Assembly: GCF_003236175.1 (NCBI RefSeq)
Contig: NZ_QKTW01000019.1
Coordinates: forward strand, 193,818-257,817
Direction: 5' to 3'
Origin: Taibaiella soli
Lineage (GTDB): Bacteria; Bacteroidota; Bacteroidia; Chitinophagales; Chitinophagaceae
DNA length: 64,000 nucleotides
Part shown: positions 50,327 through 60,120 of the stretch, one piece after another
Position numbering within the stretch: position 1 is the first letter of the stretch
Layout of the letters: each line of letters starts with the position of its first letter
Notes under the pieces: generated by a model
Databases searched by the model: none
What the model saw: the letters and a program-made list of their open reading frames with translations, nothing else
What the model was told of the DNA's origin: nothing
Made by a program: the position numbers and the translations under genes

Positions 50327-51928
50327 ATGCTTACGTTACAAAATCTTACGTACGTACATCCTAATAAGGATTTACTGTTCGACAATTTAAATATCACGAT
50401 CAATAAACAGGAAAAGATTGCACTGATCGGCAATAATGGTATTGGTAAATCTACACTACTCCGCATTATGGCGGGTATTTTGGCGCCCACATCCGGCACA
50501 GTTAAAACTGATTCTAAACCATACTATATTCCGCAGCATTTCGGCCAGTACAATGAACTGAGCGTTGCGGCAGCTTTGCGCATTGATGATAAACTGCGCG
50601 CGCTTCGGGCCATTCTCAACGGCGATGTTACAGAAAAAAACATGACGCTGCTGGATGATGACTGGACGATTGAAGAAAGATGCCAGGAGGCACTCCGATA
50701 TTGGGATCTTGCAGGCCTCGATTTGTTCCAGCGTATGGACAAACTGAGCGGCGGCCAAAAAACAAAAGTGTTTCTGGCCGGCATCATCATTCATGAACCG
50801 GAAATTGTTTTGCTGGATGAACCGAGTAATCACCTGGATGCCACAAGCAGAATTGCTTTGTACAACTACATAGAATCTACGAACGAAACGCTGATAGTTG
50901 TAAGTCACGATCGTACACTGCTCAATCTCTTGCCAGAAGTATTTGAACTCAGTAAAAAAGGCATTACTGCTTACGGTGGCAATTATGAATTTTATGTCAC
51001 TCAAAAAGCTGTTGAGGCGAATGCATTCAGTGAGGATCTGAAGAGTAAGGAAAAAGCATTGCGCAAAGCAAAAGATGTAGAAAGAGAATCCATAGAAAGA
51101 CAGCAAAAACTAGATGCACGCGGCAAAAAGAAACAGGAAAAAGCAGGCCTGCCAACCATTTCCATGAACACGCTACGCAACAATGCAGAAAAAAGCACCG
51201 CTAAGACAAAAGATGTACATGCCGAAAAAGTAAGTTCAATTTCAGATGAATTGAATCAACTGCGTAAAGAAATGCCGGACAAAGACAAAATGAAAATCGG
51301 CTTTGATGATTCCGCATTGCACATCGGAAAAGTTTTGATTACCGCGGGTGATATCAATTATGACTACGGCAGCCGTCCCCTATGGCAACAACCGCTGAGT
51401 TTCCAGATTATTAGTGGTGACCGGATTGCCATTAAAGGAACAAATGGCTCGGGCAAAACCACATTGATAAGGATAATATTGGGCGAGCTGCAACCAACAT
51501 CCGGCACTATTCAGCGCGCAGATAGTTCTTCTATTTATATTGACCAGGATTATTCGCTTATCGATAATAAACGTACCGTTTATGAACAGGCAGAATCGTT
51601 TAATACCGGGCATTTACAAGAGCACGAAGTAAAAAGCAAACTCACACATTTTCTGTTTACAAAAAAATACTGGGATAAGCCTTGTTCGGCTTTAAGCGGC
51701 GGCGAAAAGATGAGATTGATACTTTGCTGCCTTACTATAAAAAATACGGCACCGGACGTGATCATCCTGGATGAACCAACAAACAATCTCGATATCCAGA
51801 ACATCGAAATTCTAACTGCTGCCATCAATGAATACATAGGAACAATCATCGTAGTTTCTCACGATGCCTATTTCCTGGAACAGATCGGCATCAGCCGGGA
51901 GATAGCAGTTGCCACAATTGAAAGTTGA
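50327..51928 (+). CDS. ABC-F family ATPase
   Basis: A soluble 533-residue protein with two ABC ATPase domains and no membrane segments; ABC-F proteins act on the ribosome, some rescuing stalled ribosomes or giving resistance to ribosome-targeting antibiotics. Domain 1 (about 1-230): IGNNGIGKSTLLRIMAG, KLSGGQKTKVFLAGI, IVLLDEPSNHLDA. A Lys-rich linker (about 225-320, KSKEKALRKAKDVERES) is the P-site-tRNA interaction motif region. Domain 2: IKGTNGSGKTTLIRIILG, ALSGGEKMRLILCCL, VIILDEPTNNLD. It lacks the C-terminal extension of Uup. The regulatory-looking leader would fit an antibiotic-responsive member, but that is inference. Confidence 0.9.
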   Translation: MLTLQNLTYVHPNKDLLFDNLNITINKQEKIALIGNNGIGKSTLLRIMAGILAPTSGTVKTDSKPYYIPQHFGQYNELSVAAALRIDDKLRALRAILNGDVTEKNMTLLDDDWTIEERCQEALRYWDLAGLDLFQRMDKLSGGQKTKVFLAGIIIHEPEIVLLDEPSNHLDATSRIALYNYIESTNETLIVVSHDRTLLNLLPEVFELSKKGITAYGGNYEFYVTQKAVEANAFSEDLKSKEKALRKAKDVERESIERQQKLDARGKKKQEKAGLPTISMNTLRNNAEKSTAKTKDVHAEKVSSISDELNQLRKEMPDKDKMKIGFDDSALHIGKVLITAGDINYDYGSRPLWQQPLSFQIISGDRIAIKGTNGSGKTTLIRIILGELQPTSGTIQRADSSSIYIDQDYSLIDNKRTVYEQAESFNTGHLQEHEVKSKLTHFLFTKKYWDKPCSALSGGEKMRLILCCLTIKNTAPDVIILDEPTNNLDIQNIEILTAAINEYIGTIIVVSHDAYFLEQIGISREIAVATIES

Positions 51929-51968
51929 AGATTTTCGATGGTCGGATTTTGAGCTATTATTAAAAACG

Positions 51969-52008
51969 AAAGACGTCAGATGTTACACAATAAACATCTG
52001 ACGTCTTT
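51969..52008. terminator. Bidirectional terminator, ABC-F / 52032 genes
   Basis: Stem AAAGACGTCAGATGTT (51969-51984) with AACATCTGACGTCTTT (51993-52008), loop eight, between convergent genes. Confidence 0.88.
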
Positions 52009-52031
52009 ATAAACAGCTTTTAGAAAGCACC

Positions 52032-52871
52032 TCATTCATCAGTATCCTCGTCTTCTTCTTTCTTTGGAGGATGCGTTTTCTTAATCGGACTAGTGAGTTT
52101 TCCGAGTTTAATTCCTTTAAGACAAACGAATGGCGGAGAGAAAAGCATGATGCCAAATTCGAATCCTGCGCCATTGGTGCCTTTAAATTCATTTCCGTAC
52201 GTAAACGCGAAAACAGCATGCTGACTAGGCTCCCAGCGGATACCAGCTTTATATTCAGGTAATGTCCCTGCTTCTCCGGTAGTGCCAAATATTTCGCCAA
52301 CTGCCGCCCATTCCATATTAAACGGATACCAGGCCACCCTTGTGGAATAAGTGAACCCCCAGGCATCATCCTGATCCTTGCCGCCGAAATTCCGGGTAAC
52401 ACTCGCGCCGGGCATTAAATCCAGCGAAAGTTTATTATTAAAAAACGGAATGGTGCATGGAACATTCATCCAGTAAGTCTTAAACGCATCTTTTGTCCGG
52501 TCTTCGCCCGAAATAGTACCCGGGCGCATACCTGTTCCGACTTTGACAGCAGCGCCGCCCGTCTGGCTTTTGTTCTCATAAAACATATACTTGGCATAGA
52601 GCGAAGTCGAATAGCCATCGTCCGTACGTGGATCACCATCATTGTTATACATATATCCGGCGACCGTAAATTCCCACCGGGGAAATAGTGAAAACGTCGT
52701 CATCAGCATAGAATTCCGTTGCCCTAGCGTGGGGATCAGCGTCACCATACCGCAAGGTTTTGAAAGCCAGCTGTCTGAATTGAATTGCTGCCCCGCTACC
52801 CGTTCGTTCCCAAAAATCAATATTGCAGCCAAAATGAGGCCTAATAAACGCATTCCGGGTAGTCGTTTCAT
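52032..52871 (-). CDS. Exported outer-membrane protein of unknown function
   Basis: A 279-residue exported protein. Signal peptide about 1-27 (MRLLGLILAAILIFGNERVA). The remainder is strand-rich with many aromatic residues (LFPRWEFTVAGYMYNNDGDP, STSLYAKYMFYE, WGFTYSTRVAWYPFNMEWAA, HAVFAFTYGNEF), consistent with a beta barrel, ending in a charged tail of KKTHPPKKEEDEDTDE outside a barrel. I recognise no family. It is divergent from an AraC-type regulator gene with a 288-bp spacer in which no clear -7 element was found. Confidence 0.7.
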   Translation of the reverse strand: MKRLPGMRLLGLILAAILIFGNERVAGQQFNSDSWLSKPCGMVTLIPTLGQRNSMLMTTFSLFPRWEFTVAGYMYNNDGDPRTDDGYSTSLYAKYMFYENKSQTGGAAVKVGTGMRPGTISGEDRTKDAFKTYWMNVPCTIPFFNNKLSLDLMPGASVTRNFGGKDQDDAWGFTYSTRVAWYPFNMEWAAVGEIFGTTGEAGTLPEYKAGIRWEPSQHAVFAFTYGNEFKGTNGAGFEFGIMLFSPPFVCLKGIKLGKLTSPIKKTHPPKKEEDEDTDE

Positions 52872-53159
52872 TTTGATGTGTGTTTAATGATGTTATAAGT
52901 CGCCTACACAAATATCTGATAAGTTACTATTTATTACAGAAATTTTAGATGTATTGGCAAAGAAAAATATAGAAAGGAAAAAGTTCTTCTGACCGGTGCA
53001 GTGTAACTTCGGGAAAGATTTCTGCTCAGGCAAACCCTACAACATCTTTTCCGTCTAAAAAATACTACGGAGTATCTCAGAAAAAACTTGTTTCTGGCAT
53101 CCGATTTGATAATCTTTTTATGACACAGTTTTAAAAGAACGACGAACCAAGCAAACGGC

Positions 53160-54062
53160 ATGCAAAAACCACTTCTGATTCTTAGTAGCTATGAGTACAA
53201 AAAGCAATTTCTGCCAGACATCAATACGCGGATATTGTATGACAAATCTCATCTGCAACTGTACCGGATAGAGCATTATCTAAAGGAGATTGTGATTCCC
53301 GTACCTCCTTACCGCACGTCATTTAACTTTATGGTGTTCGTTACAAAAGGATTTTTGCGCCAGCAGCTGGAAAGCGAAAATTATATTGTCGGTCCGGGAC
53401 AGATCTTAAATATAAAGAGAGGCAGCATTACCCGAACCCATGAACTTTCGGATGATATTGAAGGCTTTTATCTGATCTATGAAAGTGATGTGGTCACAAC
53501 GGTAACGCTAAGTCAGCAGGACTTTACGTTCTTTTCATCCAGTCCGTTTGCAAACATTCCCGAGCAGCTGCACAGCTGGATGACGAAGGCTTTTGAATTA
53601 CTGGAAGAAGAACTGCACGCAGCGGCAACACAAGATGCTGTAAGCATTGCCCTTTTTCGCTCGATACTGCTTAAGATCATTGCACAGCTGCCACATAAAC
53701 CGCTGGCTATAGCACGTGAGCTGGAGATTATGCATAAATTCAGAGAGCTGGTACAGCAACAACATTCAGAACATAAAGAAGTATCTTTTTATGCACGCAC
53801 TTTAAATATTTCAGAGACTTATCTCAATAAATGTGTAAAGAAAGCTACTGGAAAACCGCCCAAACAGTGGATCAATGAAGTCTGTATTTTGCACAGTCAG
53901 ATCCTGCTTCGCGATATGGGCCGTGATATTGCAGATGTAGCCGATAGCCTCAATTTCCAATCGCTGTCGCATTTTTCGCGCATGTTTAAGAAAGTGACCG
54001 GCAAATCACCGTCGGCTTTCAGAGCGGACAATACTTCTGGCGAACAGGCAAAGAGCGTTTAA
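53160..54062 (+). CDS. AraC-family transcriptional regulator
   Basis: A 300-residue regulator. The N-terminal half (about 1-180) is a cupin-like effector domain (YRTSFNFMVFVTKGFLRQQL, YIVGPGQILNIKRGS). The C-terminal AraC/XylS domain has two helix-turn-helix units: EVSFYARTLNISETYLNKCV with KKATGKPPKQWI, and DIADVADSLNFQSLSHFSRM with FKKVTGKSPSAF. Usually an activator responding to a small ligand. It ends three bases from the convergent TonB receptor gene at the 3' end of the urease run, and is divergent from the 52032-52871 outer-membrane gene; either could be its target. Confidence 0.93.
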   Translation: MQKPLLILSSYEYKKQFLPDINTRILYDKSHLQLYRIEHYLKEIVIPVPPYRTSFNFMVFVTKGFLRQQLESENYIVGPGQILNIKRGSITRTHELSDDIEGFYLIYESDVVTTVTLSQQDFTFFSSSPFANIPEQLHSWMTKAFELLEEELHAAATQDAVSIALFRSILLKIIAQLPHKPLAIARELEIMHKFRELVQQQHSEHKEVSFYARTLNISETYLNKCVKKATGKPPKQWINEVCILHSQILLRDMGRDIADVADSLNFQSLSHFSRMFKKVTGKSPSAFRADNTSGEQAKSV

Positions 54063-54065
54063 TGA

Positions 54066-56297
54066 TCAGAAGCAGTAAGTCAGGCCTCCTTTAAGAAAGA
54101 AAGGAGTGCCTGGTGTAAAGGTAAGATCTTCGACACCGGCTGCTGGTTCGCCTTTCAACCTCGTGGTTTCCGCAAACATTGCCTCATTCCACTGTACGTT
54201 AAACAGATTCTGGACCTGCATACTCAGTTCCCATTTCCGCCAGCGATAAGCCGCTAAAAAATCGTTTACAAAATAGCCTTTAGCCACAACGCTATTGTCT
54301 TGCGTAGCAGGACGGTCATGCATGTAACGATAACGGAGATTAAAAGTAAATCCATTTTTCGTCTGCACACCAATGCCACCTGTACTAGTGAGCGTGGGTG
54401 CCAGTTCCACATAATTATCGCCTTTAGGTGCATCTATCAAACGCGGCACCGCCCAGTTGAGATCAGCATCGAAATACAGAAATGGAAATGGTTGATAGCG
54501 TACCGAAAAATCAGCACCAAACCTGCGCGTAGCACCTACATCACTAACACCGTATTCATCACCATTCCAGACATACTCACTACTCATATAAGTGTACCAG
54601 AGTATAGGCCGAATGATCAGACCTTTTGCAGGTTTAATCGCCGCCCCCAAATCAGCACCCGCCGAATGAGGGAGAATATCAGCACCTTGCTGCAGCACCA
54701 CATCGCGCACGTCATTGGAATGAAAACCTAAACCTGTTTTTACATACAGGCTAACGTTATCTGAAAGATTGTAAAAAACGCTGAATTTAGGACTTACACG
54801 GGCTTTATTGTAGGAGGTACTATTGTAGTCTGGCTGCAGTTTATCATAATAGTTAAAGTAAAACCAATCGGCGCGCACACCGCCATAAATCCGCCATCTT
54901 CCAGAGGTAAGTTCTGCGGAAGTATAGGCATTCAGATTTCCTTCTTGTGCTTTGCCCCAGGCGAGTCGCTCATTCAGCGTGTTTCTGGCCGTTACATAAC
55001 TGAGCTCCAGATCATGAATATCATCAAAACGACCACCAATGCCTGATGTCCAGTCCAACTTGTAGTGATTGAAAAAGAAATGCTGCGTGTAGCTATGATT
55101 CATGCCATAGACATCGCGGTTATCGTACTGACGGATTTCATCACCCAGATCCGGGTGCACCAGATAAAAAGTGAAATTGGAATAAAGATTGAACACATAA
55201 TGAGAATAGTAAAAACTGCTTTTCCATTCCTCGCGACTATTGGGTCGATATGTGTAGCTGGCCGACACGTTGATTCGTGAAGTACTACCACCTTCTGTTG
55301 TATCAATAGATCCAAATCGGTCAATCAGCCCTTCCGATACCGCACGTTCGGGAATCTGCCCCGATGCATTCCAGCTTGAATTGAATACCGAGGCCTGCAC
55401 ATTAAATCTTCCGAAGCGACCTACATTCTGATTGTATTTCCCGAAAAGATTTAATCGGCCGAAATCTTGTTTTACATGAAACGGCCCGTCTGTATAGTTG
55501 TATTCACCTGCAATGTAAGCATTGCGCTGCGCAGAATCTTTATGTAATAAATTCACCACACCCATAATCCGGGCGGTATTAAAACTGCCTCCTTCTATTT
55601 TCACCATGCTATTGCTGACAGCATCAAAAGTGTGGAAAGTGACGTACCCGGATGTATTAAAATCACCTTTATCCGCATAATAAGATCCTTTACCAAAATC
55701 TATACTTTCAATGGTTTCCGGAATCAGGAAATGAAGATCGGAATAGCCTTGACCATGTGCATGTGAAGGCATATTCACGGGAATATCATCTGCGCTGATA
55801 GCAATATCTGTTCCGTGATCGTTGTCGAAGCCGCGCAAAAAAATCTGTTCTGCTTTTCCGCCGCCGGCATGTTGTGCAATAAAAAGTCCGGGCACTTTCC
55901 GCAACAAATCCTGTGCTGTATTTGCAGGTGTTTTATCCAGGTCAATTTTCATCAACTGTCCTTCAGCCTGCTTAGAAGTAATCACCACCTCGTTCAAAGC
56001 ACCATCATAAGAATGCATAGCTATATGCAGTTCTGCGCGCTGTAACACCGGGTAATATTGACTTTTAAAGCCGGCAAGTGACACAATCAACGTATCGGGC
56101 AAATGTTGCAGCGTGATCTGAAAACTTCCGTCCTGTTGGGTCATTGTGGTGGCGCCATTGCTGCTGCAAGACACAATGGCACCTACCAACAAATGTTTTT
56201 TATCATCTGTAACAATTCCGTTTATTTTTTGCTGCGCGAAAAGCGGAGTAAAACAACAGAACAACAACACTAGTATAACAACAGACCTCTTACCCAC
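54066..56297 (-). CDS. TonB-dependent receptor with histidine-rich plug
   Basis: A 743-residue outer-membrane active transporter. Signal peptide ends FAQQ (about residue 22); carboxypeptidase-like domain about 23-105; plug about 115-230; barrel after that, ending in YCF. The plug contains an unusual histidine cluster, FDNDHGTDIAISADDIPV with His161 and NMPSHAHGQGYSDLHF with His179, His181 and His189, suggesting transition-metal binding. It is the last gene of the urease run, 11 bp after the porin gene, so nickel is the obvious candidate substrate (compare nickel TonB receptors of ureolytic Helicobacter). The start is GTG 56297; no suitable ATG is available. Substrate is inference. Confidence 0.88.
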   Translation of the reverse strand: MGKRSVVILVLLFCCFTPLFAQQKINGIVTDDKKHLLVGAIVSCSSNGATTMTQQDGSFQITLQHLPDTLIVSLAGFKSQYYPVLQRAELHIAMHSYDGALNEVVITSKQAEGQLMKIDLDKTPANTAQDLLRKVPGLFIAQHAGGGKAEQIFLRGFDNDHGTDIAISADDIPVNMPSHAHGQGYSDLHFLIPETIESIDFGKGSYYADKGDFNTSGYVTFHTFDAVSNSMVKIEGGSFNTARIMGVVNLLHKDSAQRNAYIAGEYNYTDGPFHVKQDFGRLNLFGKYNQNVGRFGRFNVQASVFNSSWNASGQIPERAVSEGLIDRFGSIDTTEGGSTSRINVSASYTYRPNSREEWKSSFYYSHYVFNLYSNFTFYLVHPDLGDEIRQYDNRDVYGMNHSYTQHFFFNHYKLDWTSGIGGRFDDIHDLELSYVTARNTLNERLAWGKAQEGNLNAYTSAELTSGRWRIYGGVRADWFYFNYYDKLQPDYNSTSYNKARVSPKFSVFYNLSDNVSLYVKTGLGFHSNDVRDVVLQQGADILPHSAGADLGAAIKPAKGLIIRPILWYTYMSSEYVWNGDEYGVSDVGATRRFGADFSVRYQPFPFLYFDADLNWAVPRLIDAPKGDNYVELAPTLTSTGGIGVQTKNGFTFNLRYRYMHDRPATQDNSVVAKGYFVNDFLAAYRWRKWELSMQVQNLFNVQWNEAMFAETTRLKGEPAAGVEDLTFTPGTPFFLKGGLTYCF

Positions 56298-56308
56298 GGA
56301 TATTTTGT

Positions 56309-57574
56309 CTAAAAGCCCACCATAATGCCAGCAGCAATACGGTTGACCGCAGAGCTCTGGTTGACGGTATTAATAATTTGTTTGGAACCTGTATTATATT
56401 CCACACCGATGGTGAAATTCTTGGTAACATCCCACATCGCATTCAGCGCGACAAAGGTGAGCCCAACATGCGTTGTAGATTCGGTATTCTTATTTACGAA
56501 ATCACCCGCCGCATTGTCATTAACGACACTGCTCTGTACCAATGATGCCGGAGTTGCATTGTATGACATACTTGTGTAACCGAGTACCAGATTGGAATGC
56601 AATCTTTTCTTCGCTCCGAAGAAATATTCAATACCTGCAGAACCGCCCAATACGGGAACAGTTTTGAAAGCGCCTGTCTGATCGTAAATACCATCGTACA
56701 TATTGCCAGCACCGCCATTGCCAAACAACTCACCGGAGAGCGTATACGAACCGGCAATACCAGAGCCTGCAAGCCCTTGCACCATTACGTTGCTCTTCTC
56801 ATCTATTTTTGCTTTGAAATTGGCATTAACTCCCCAGCCCATCGTCATTTTGTTGGTAGTCGGATTTTCTTCATAACGAATGCTGCGACCCATTACTGCT
56901 AAACGCGCAAAACCCCAGTCGGACAAGCCTTTGGTAACTGCCACAATCGGATCAACAGAAAACTGACCAGGTGTAGGACCACCAGCGATTTTGAGATATT
57001 GAGCGGTAGTCTCAATACCACCTTCTATTTTCCAGGACTTATCTTCCCCGAAGTTGTTATAATATTTCACCTGCAGATGTCGTGCCCAGGTACCCGAATT
57101 CGGGCCTTCCCAATCAAGTGTGTTGTACCAGGTAGGCACACCGCCACCGAAGAATGTCCAGTCCTGACCTATATGCCAGTGATTGTAATCAACGTAAGCC
57201 ACACGCAGCTGCAAATTACCGCCGGCACCCGGCGCGCCCCACCATTGGCCTTCTACATAAGTAACCAAAGGGCCTTTTGCAAAACCATTGTAAGTTGTCT
57301 TCCACGCAAGTTGCGTCTGATACATATTACCATCTGCATTTTTGTCTTTCAACGGATTATATGGATCCGCGGAATTCGCATTCAGCGATTGCGATGTATT
57401 GATATCATTGCCACCCAAATTCAGGTAGCCATTCAATTTTAATCTTGGTGAAAATTCCATCTCGTATAATGGCTTGCCATCGGCAGTCTGCGCCTTCGAC
57501 GAGAATGAGATCTGGGAATATGCGGCCTGACCTGCTGCCAGACATAATACGCACAATAATGTATGTTTTTTCAT
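56309..57574 (-). CDS. DcaP-like outer-membrane porin
   Basis: A 421-residue outer-membrane protein. Signal peptide about 1-20 (MKKHTLLCVLCLAAGQAAYS). The body has features of DcaP-type trimeric porins: FSPRLKLNGYLNLGG, VTYVEGQWWGA, LQLRVAYVDYNHWHIGQDWT and WEGPNSGTWARHLQVKYYN, and closes with MVGF (C-terminal Phe). DcaP proteins pass small polar or anionic solutes. Placed between the urea channel and the TonB receptor genes with 38- and 11-bp gaps, it may serve urea entry across the outer membrane. Family assignment is by motif recall and is moderately sure. Confidence 0.75.
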   Translation of the reverse strand: MKKHTLLCVLCLAAGQAAYSQISFSSKAQTADGKPLYEMEFSPRLKLNGYLNLGGNDINTSQSLNANSADPYNPLKDKNADGNMYQTQLAWKTTYNGFAKGPLVTYVEGQWWGAPGAGGNLQLRVAYVDYNHWHIGQDWTFFGGGVPTWYNTLDWEGPNSGTWARHLQVKYYNNFGEDKSWKIEGGIETTAQYLKIAGGPTPGQFSVDPIVAVTKGLSDWGFARLAVMGRSIRYEENPTTNKMTMGWGVNANFKAKIDEKSNVMVQGLAGSGIAGSYTLSGELFGNGGAGNMYDGIYDQTGAFKTVPVLGGSAGIEYFFGAKKRLHSNLVLGYTSMSYNATPASLVQSSVVNDNAAGDFVNKNTESTTHVGLTFVALNAMWDVTKNFTIGVEYNTGSKQIINTVNQSSAVNRIAAGIMVGF

Positions 57575-57612
57575 ACTAGTACTTTTATAAAAAACTCAGC
57601 GGTATTAAAATA

Positions 57613-58479
57613 TTAATTGGTGGATTGTGGTATCAATTTTTTGATTGGAATCGTGATCCAACAGGCTGCCACAAATGGGAACGTGAGATACGGCGTAAAA
57701 GAAAGTTTGATCATGAACACTTCAATAGCGATCGCCAACAGCACAGAAATCAAAACAAATATGCCATCTTTCTGTTTAACGCCTGCAAATGTAATGGCAC
57801 ACAAAACTGCATTGAAACTGAACATCCCCTGTGAAATACCAGCTATTGGCTCTGCCAGATAAAAAGCTACAACAGCGCTGATTACGGAACCTGCCAGACC
57901 ATACAAAGCAGCAATAGGACTAGAAAGAAAAACACCGATGATAAATAACACCCCAGCGACAATACTAGCCTGGAAAATAACCTCGCCAAATCCGCGGCTG
58001 GAGAGCACCAGATCATCCAGATCATGATCGGCGGGAACTATGCTGGCTACAGGTGCATTAACTTTATACACGTGGGTGAAAACATAATACAGTATCCACG
58101 TCACCAATATAAAAGGGAATGTAAAACCCGGCACTTTCCTGCTAATAAATAAATGCTGCAGTATCGTTGCAACAACGGAGCCAACAACAATAGCAATCCA
58201 AACGATGAGCGCCGGTTCAAAAAAAGTAACCATGCCCACGCCAACAAGTGTGGCGCTAAAGCCATACAAGCCCATATTAATATTTTCTTCCGGGTACTTT
58301 AGCACCTTCGCAGTAAGCGTACCGACTACAACGGCGAGTACAGCTGCCAGCCCAAGGATATAAGAATCGAAAAAGATACCTGCCAGAAAAAACAAACCTG
58401 TCCAGGCGCTATCCTGAAGCATGATCTGCCCAACACCTTTCAGGTAAGGTGTTGCGAAAAATGTTTTGTTTTCGTTCAT
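57613..58479 (-). CDS. Urea transporter (UT family)
   Basis: An inner-membrane channel of 288 residues with about ten helices. UT-family repeats are visible: MGLYGFSATLVGVGMVTFF in the first half and GMFSFNAVLCAITFAG in the second, each carrying the conserved small-residue loop that lines the urea filter. It passes urea into the cytosol for urease. ATG 58479 (MNENKTFF) is preferred because the frame upstream to 58590 overlaps the preceding gene. It lies 43 bp after the nickel-permease-like gene and 38 bp before the porin gene. Confidence 0.9.
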   Translation of the reverse strand: MNENKTFFATPYLKGVGQIMLQDSAWTGLFFLAGIFFDSYILGLAAVLAVVVGTLTAKVLKYPEENINMGLYGFSATLVGVGMVTFFEPALIVWIAIVVGSVVATILQHLFISRKVPGFTFPFILVTWILYYVFTHVYKVNAPVASIVPADHDLDDLVLSSRGFGEVIFQASIVAGVLFIIGVFLSSPIAALYGLAGSVISAVVAFYLAEPIAGISQGMFSFNAVLCAITFAGVKQKDGIFVLISVLLAIAIEVFMIKLSFTPYLTFPFVAACWITIPIKKLIPQSTN

Positions 58480-58522
58480 CGTTTTGATGTTTTTAATGAA
58501 GCGTGTGTGTGATTTTATCTTT

Positions 58523-59224
58523 TTACCAGCCAAGGAATAAAACGCCGACGCCACAGATAGTAACGACAGCGCCGCCAATGGCGTGAACATAACGTTCCAG
58601 TTTGTCTGTCTTGAAAAATGAATAGCCGTAACAACCGATCAGTACCATAGTAAGCATGGTGAGCACTGTAAACACTGCAAAGACGGTTATAAGCACAATA
58701 ATTTCTAATGAAGAACGACGCACGCCAGAATAAAACAATAGCGGAACAAGCGGTTCACTGGGTCCCATTACAAAAATGGCAAACAATATCCAGGGTGTAA
58801 TCTTCACCCGGTTTTGCGGCAACACTGCCTCGCCATGCCGGTGCTCATACACATAAATATCTTCGTTGTTGTACACTTCGAAATGCTTGTGCGGCTTGTT
58901 GAGATACGCTTTACGAAGTCCCCACAACAAATAGGCAATACCAAACAGTAACAGGCACCAGCCTGAAACATTCCCCCTGATATCCTGAAATACAGACAAG
59001 CGGGAGAGTTGCCAGCCTACCAGCACGCCAATAAGTCCGAGCAATACTGAACTCAAAATATGTCCGATACCACAAATGACCGTCCACCAGATTGTTTTAG
59101 AAATACTCCATTTTCTGGATCGCGACAATACAATAAACGGCAGATAATGATCCGGACCGGAAGCGGTGTGCAGACAGCTAATCGTAATTGCTGACAGTAT
59201 GAGTGTGGTTAATGTAGTATTCAT
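58523..59224 (-). CDS. Nickel-permease-like membrane protein (UreH/NicO type)
   Basis: A 233-residue inner-membrane protein with about six helices. The second-half-first motif HTASGPDHYLPFIVLSRSRK matches the HxxxxDH-type metal-binding helix of nickel/cobalt permeases and UreH, with GIGHILSSVLLGLIG as the following GH motif. A central His-containing loop (KPHKHFEVYN, YEHRHGEAV) faces the cytosol or periplasm. Within a urease operon, this protein most likely supplies nickel to UreE/UreG. ATG 59224 is preferred to an adjacent GTG. It lies 26 bp after ureD. A TauE/SafE-type label is an alternative. Confidence 0.83.
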   Translation of the reverse strand: MNTTLTTLILSAITISCLHTASGPDHYLPFIVLSRSRKWSISKTIWWTVICGIGHILSSVLLGLIGVLVGWQLSRLSVFQDIRGNVSGWCLLLFGIAYLLWGLRKAYLNKPHKHFEVYNNEDIYVYEHRHGEAVLPQNRVKITPWILFAIFVMGPSEPLVPLLFYSGVRRSSLEIIVLITVFAVFTVLTMLTMVLIGCYGYSFFKTDKLERYVHAIGGAVVTICGVGVLFLGW

Positions 59225-59250
59225 CACTTATTCTTTTGCGCCATCATTTT

Positions 59251-60090
59251 TTATGCTGTCACTGCTGCTACGACGGGAGTAATTTCTTTATGAGCTAGCA
59301 TTGTCGGGACCGCGTCGTTCCAGAGTTGTCGTTGTATTTGCCGGAATGCGTTATACAATTGCTCTCCGCCATTTCCCAAAACACGCACCATCATACAAGA
59401 AGCAAATGGTTGGGAAACACCAAAAGCAATGTCTTCTTCTCCTTCCAGGAAATGATAGGTACGCTCTATCACTTCTTCCAGATCCTGCGCGCCGGTATTG
59501 ATGTGTATCAATGTAGCCTGATGCGTAAAGCCTTCCATTTGTCCAATCGTCATCATATCTGCCAGTTGTGGTTGCAGCAGCACATTGTCTTTCAAAACGA
59601 TTTTATTTTTGTAAAAGACTTCTGTCAGATTCTGAAACTTTGTGTAACGAAACACTTCGCCGGAATGTTTTCTGCCACAGGTTATGATTTCGCCCAGCGT
59701 AAAACTGCTGTTATCTGCCAGCTGAACAATATTATGAGCTTTGAAGATGGACTGTTCGTGCGGTACCACCGGGTGCTGGATATAGCTGAAAGTACTTTCT
59801 GACGAAAGATTAATCTTCATTTCCTGCTGTGCACCGGTCTGCATATTAAACAACCGCTGGTAAGACTGTGACTCCAGCAGCAGTCGGCTACCGGGTTCCA
59901 GCTGGATGTTTATATCGTAATGATCATTATCCAGTATACCCGGAGAAGAGCTCATCACCATCAGATACAAAGACGGATCCGATCTGTCTTCTCCAATATT
60001 GGCAACGCGGAACGGGCGGGTAAAGAAGGTGTCTTTCAGATAAGAACGCCCTTCTTTATATCCCGTAGTTATATTTAGTCTGTTGATCAT
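59251..60090 (-). CDS. ureD: Urease accessory protein UreD
   Basis: Scaffold of the urease activation complex: UreD binds apo-urease and recruits UreF and UreG. The 279-residue product shows UreD features FTRPFRVANIGED, LMVMSSSPGILDNDHYDINI, SRLLLESQSYQRLF and HPVVPHEQSIFKAHNIVQL, as well as FTLGEIITCGRKHSGE. Typical length. It follows ureG by 30 bp, giving the order E-F-G-D on the minus strand. Confidence 0.93.
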   Translation of the reverse strand: MINRLNITTGYKEGRSYLKDTFFTRPFRVANIGEDRSDPSLYLMVMSSSPGILDNDHYDINIQLEPGSRLLLESQSYQRLFNMQTGAQQEMKINLSSESTFSYIQHPVVPHEQSIFKAHNIVQLADNSSFTLGEIITCGRKHSGEVFRYTKFQNLTEVFYKNKIVLKDNVLLQPQLADMMTIGQMEGFTHQATLIHINTGAQDLEEVIERTYHFLEGEEDIAFGVSQPFASCMMVRVLGNGGEQLYNAFRQIQRQLWNDAVPTMLAHKEITPVVAAVTA

Positions 60091-60120
60091 TTTTGTGTCG
60101 TTGAATTGCTGTACAATGCA

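Noticed and set aside
52872-53159. Search for promoters and operators between the divergent outer-membrane protein and AraC genes
   Set aside because: Only one-mismatch -7 candidates were found (for example GATATTTG on the minus strand), too weak to list.
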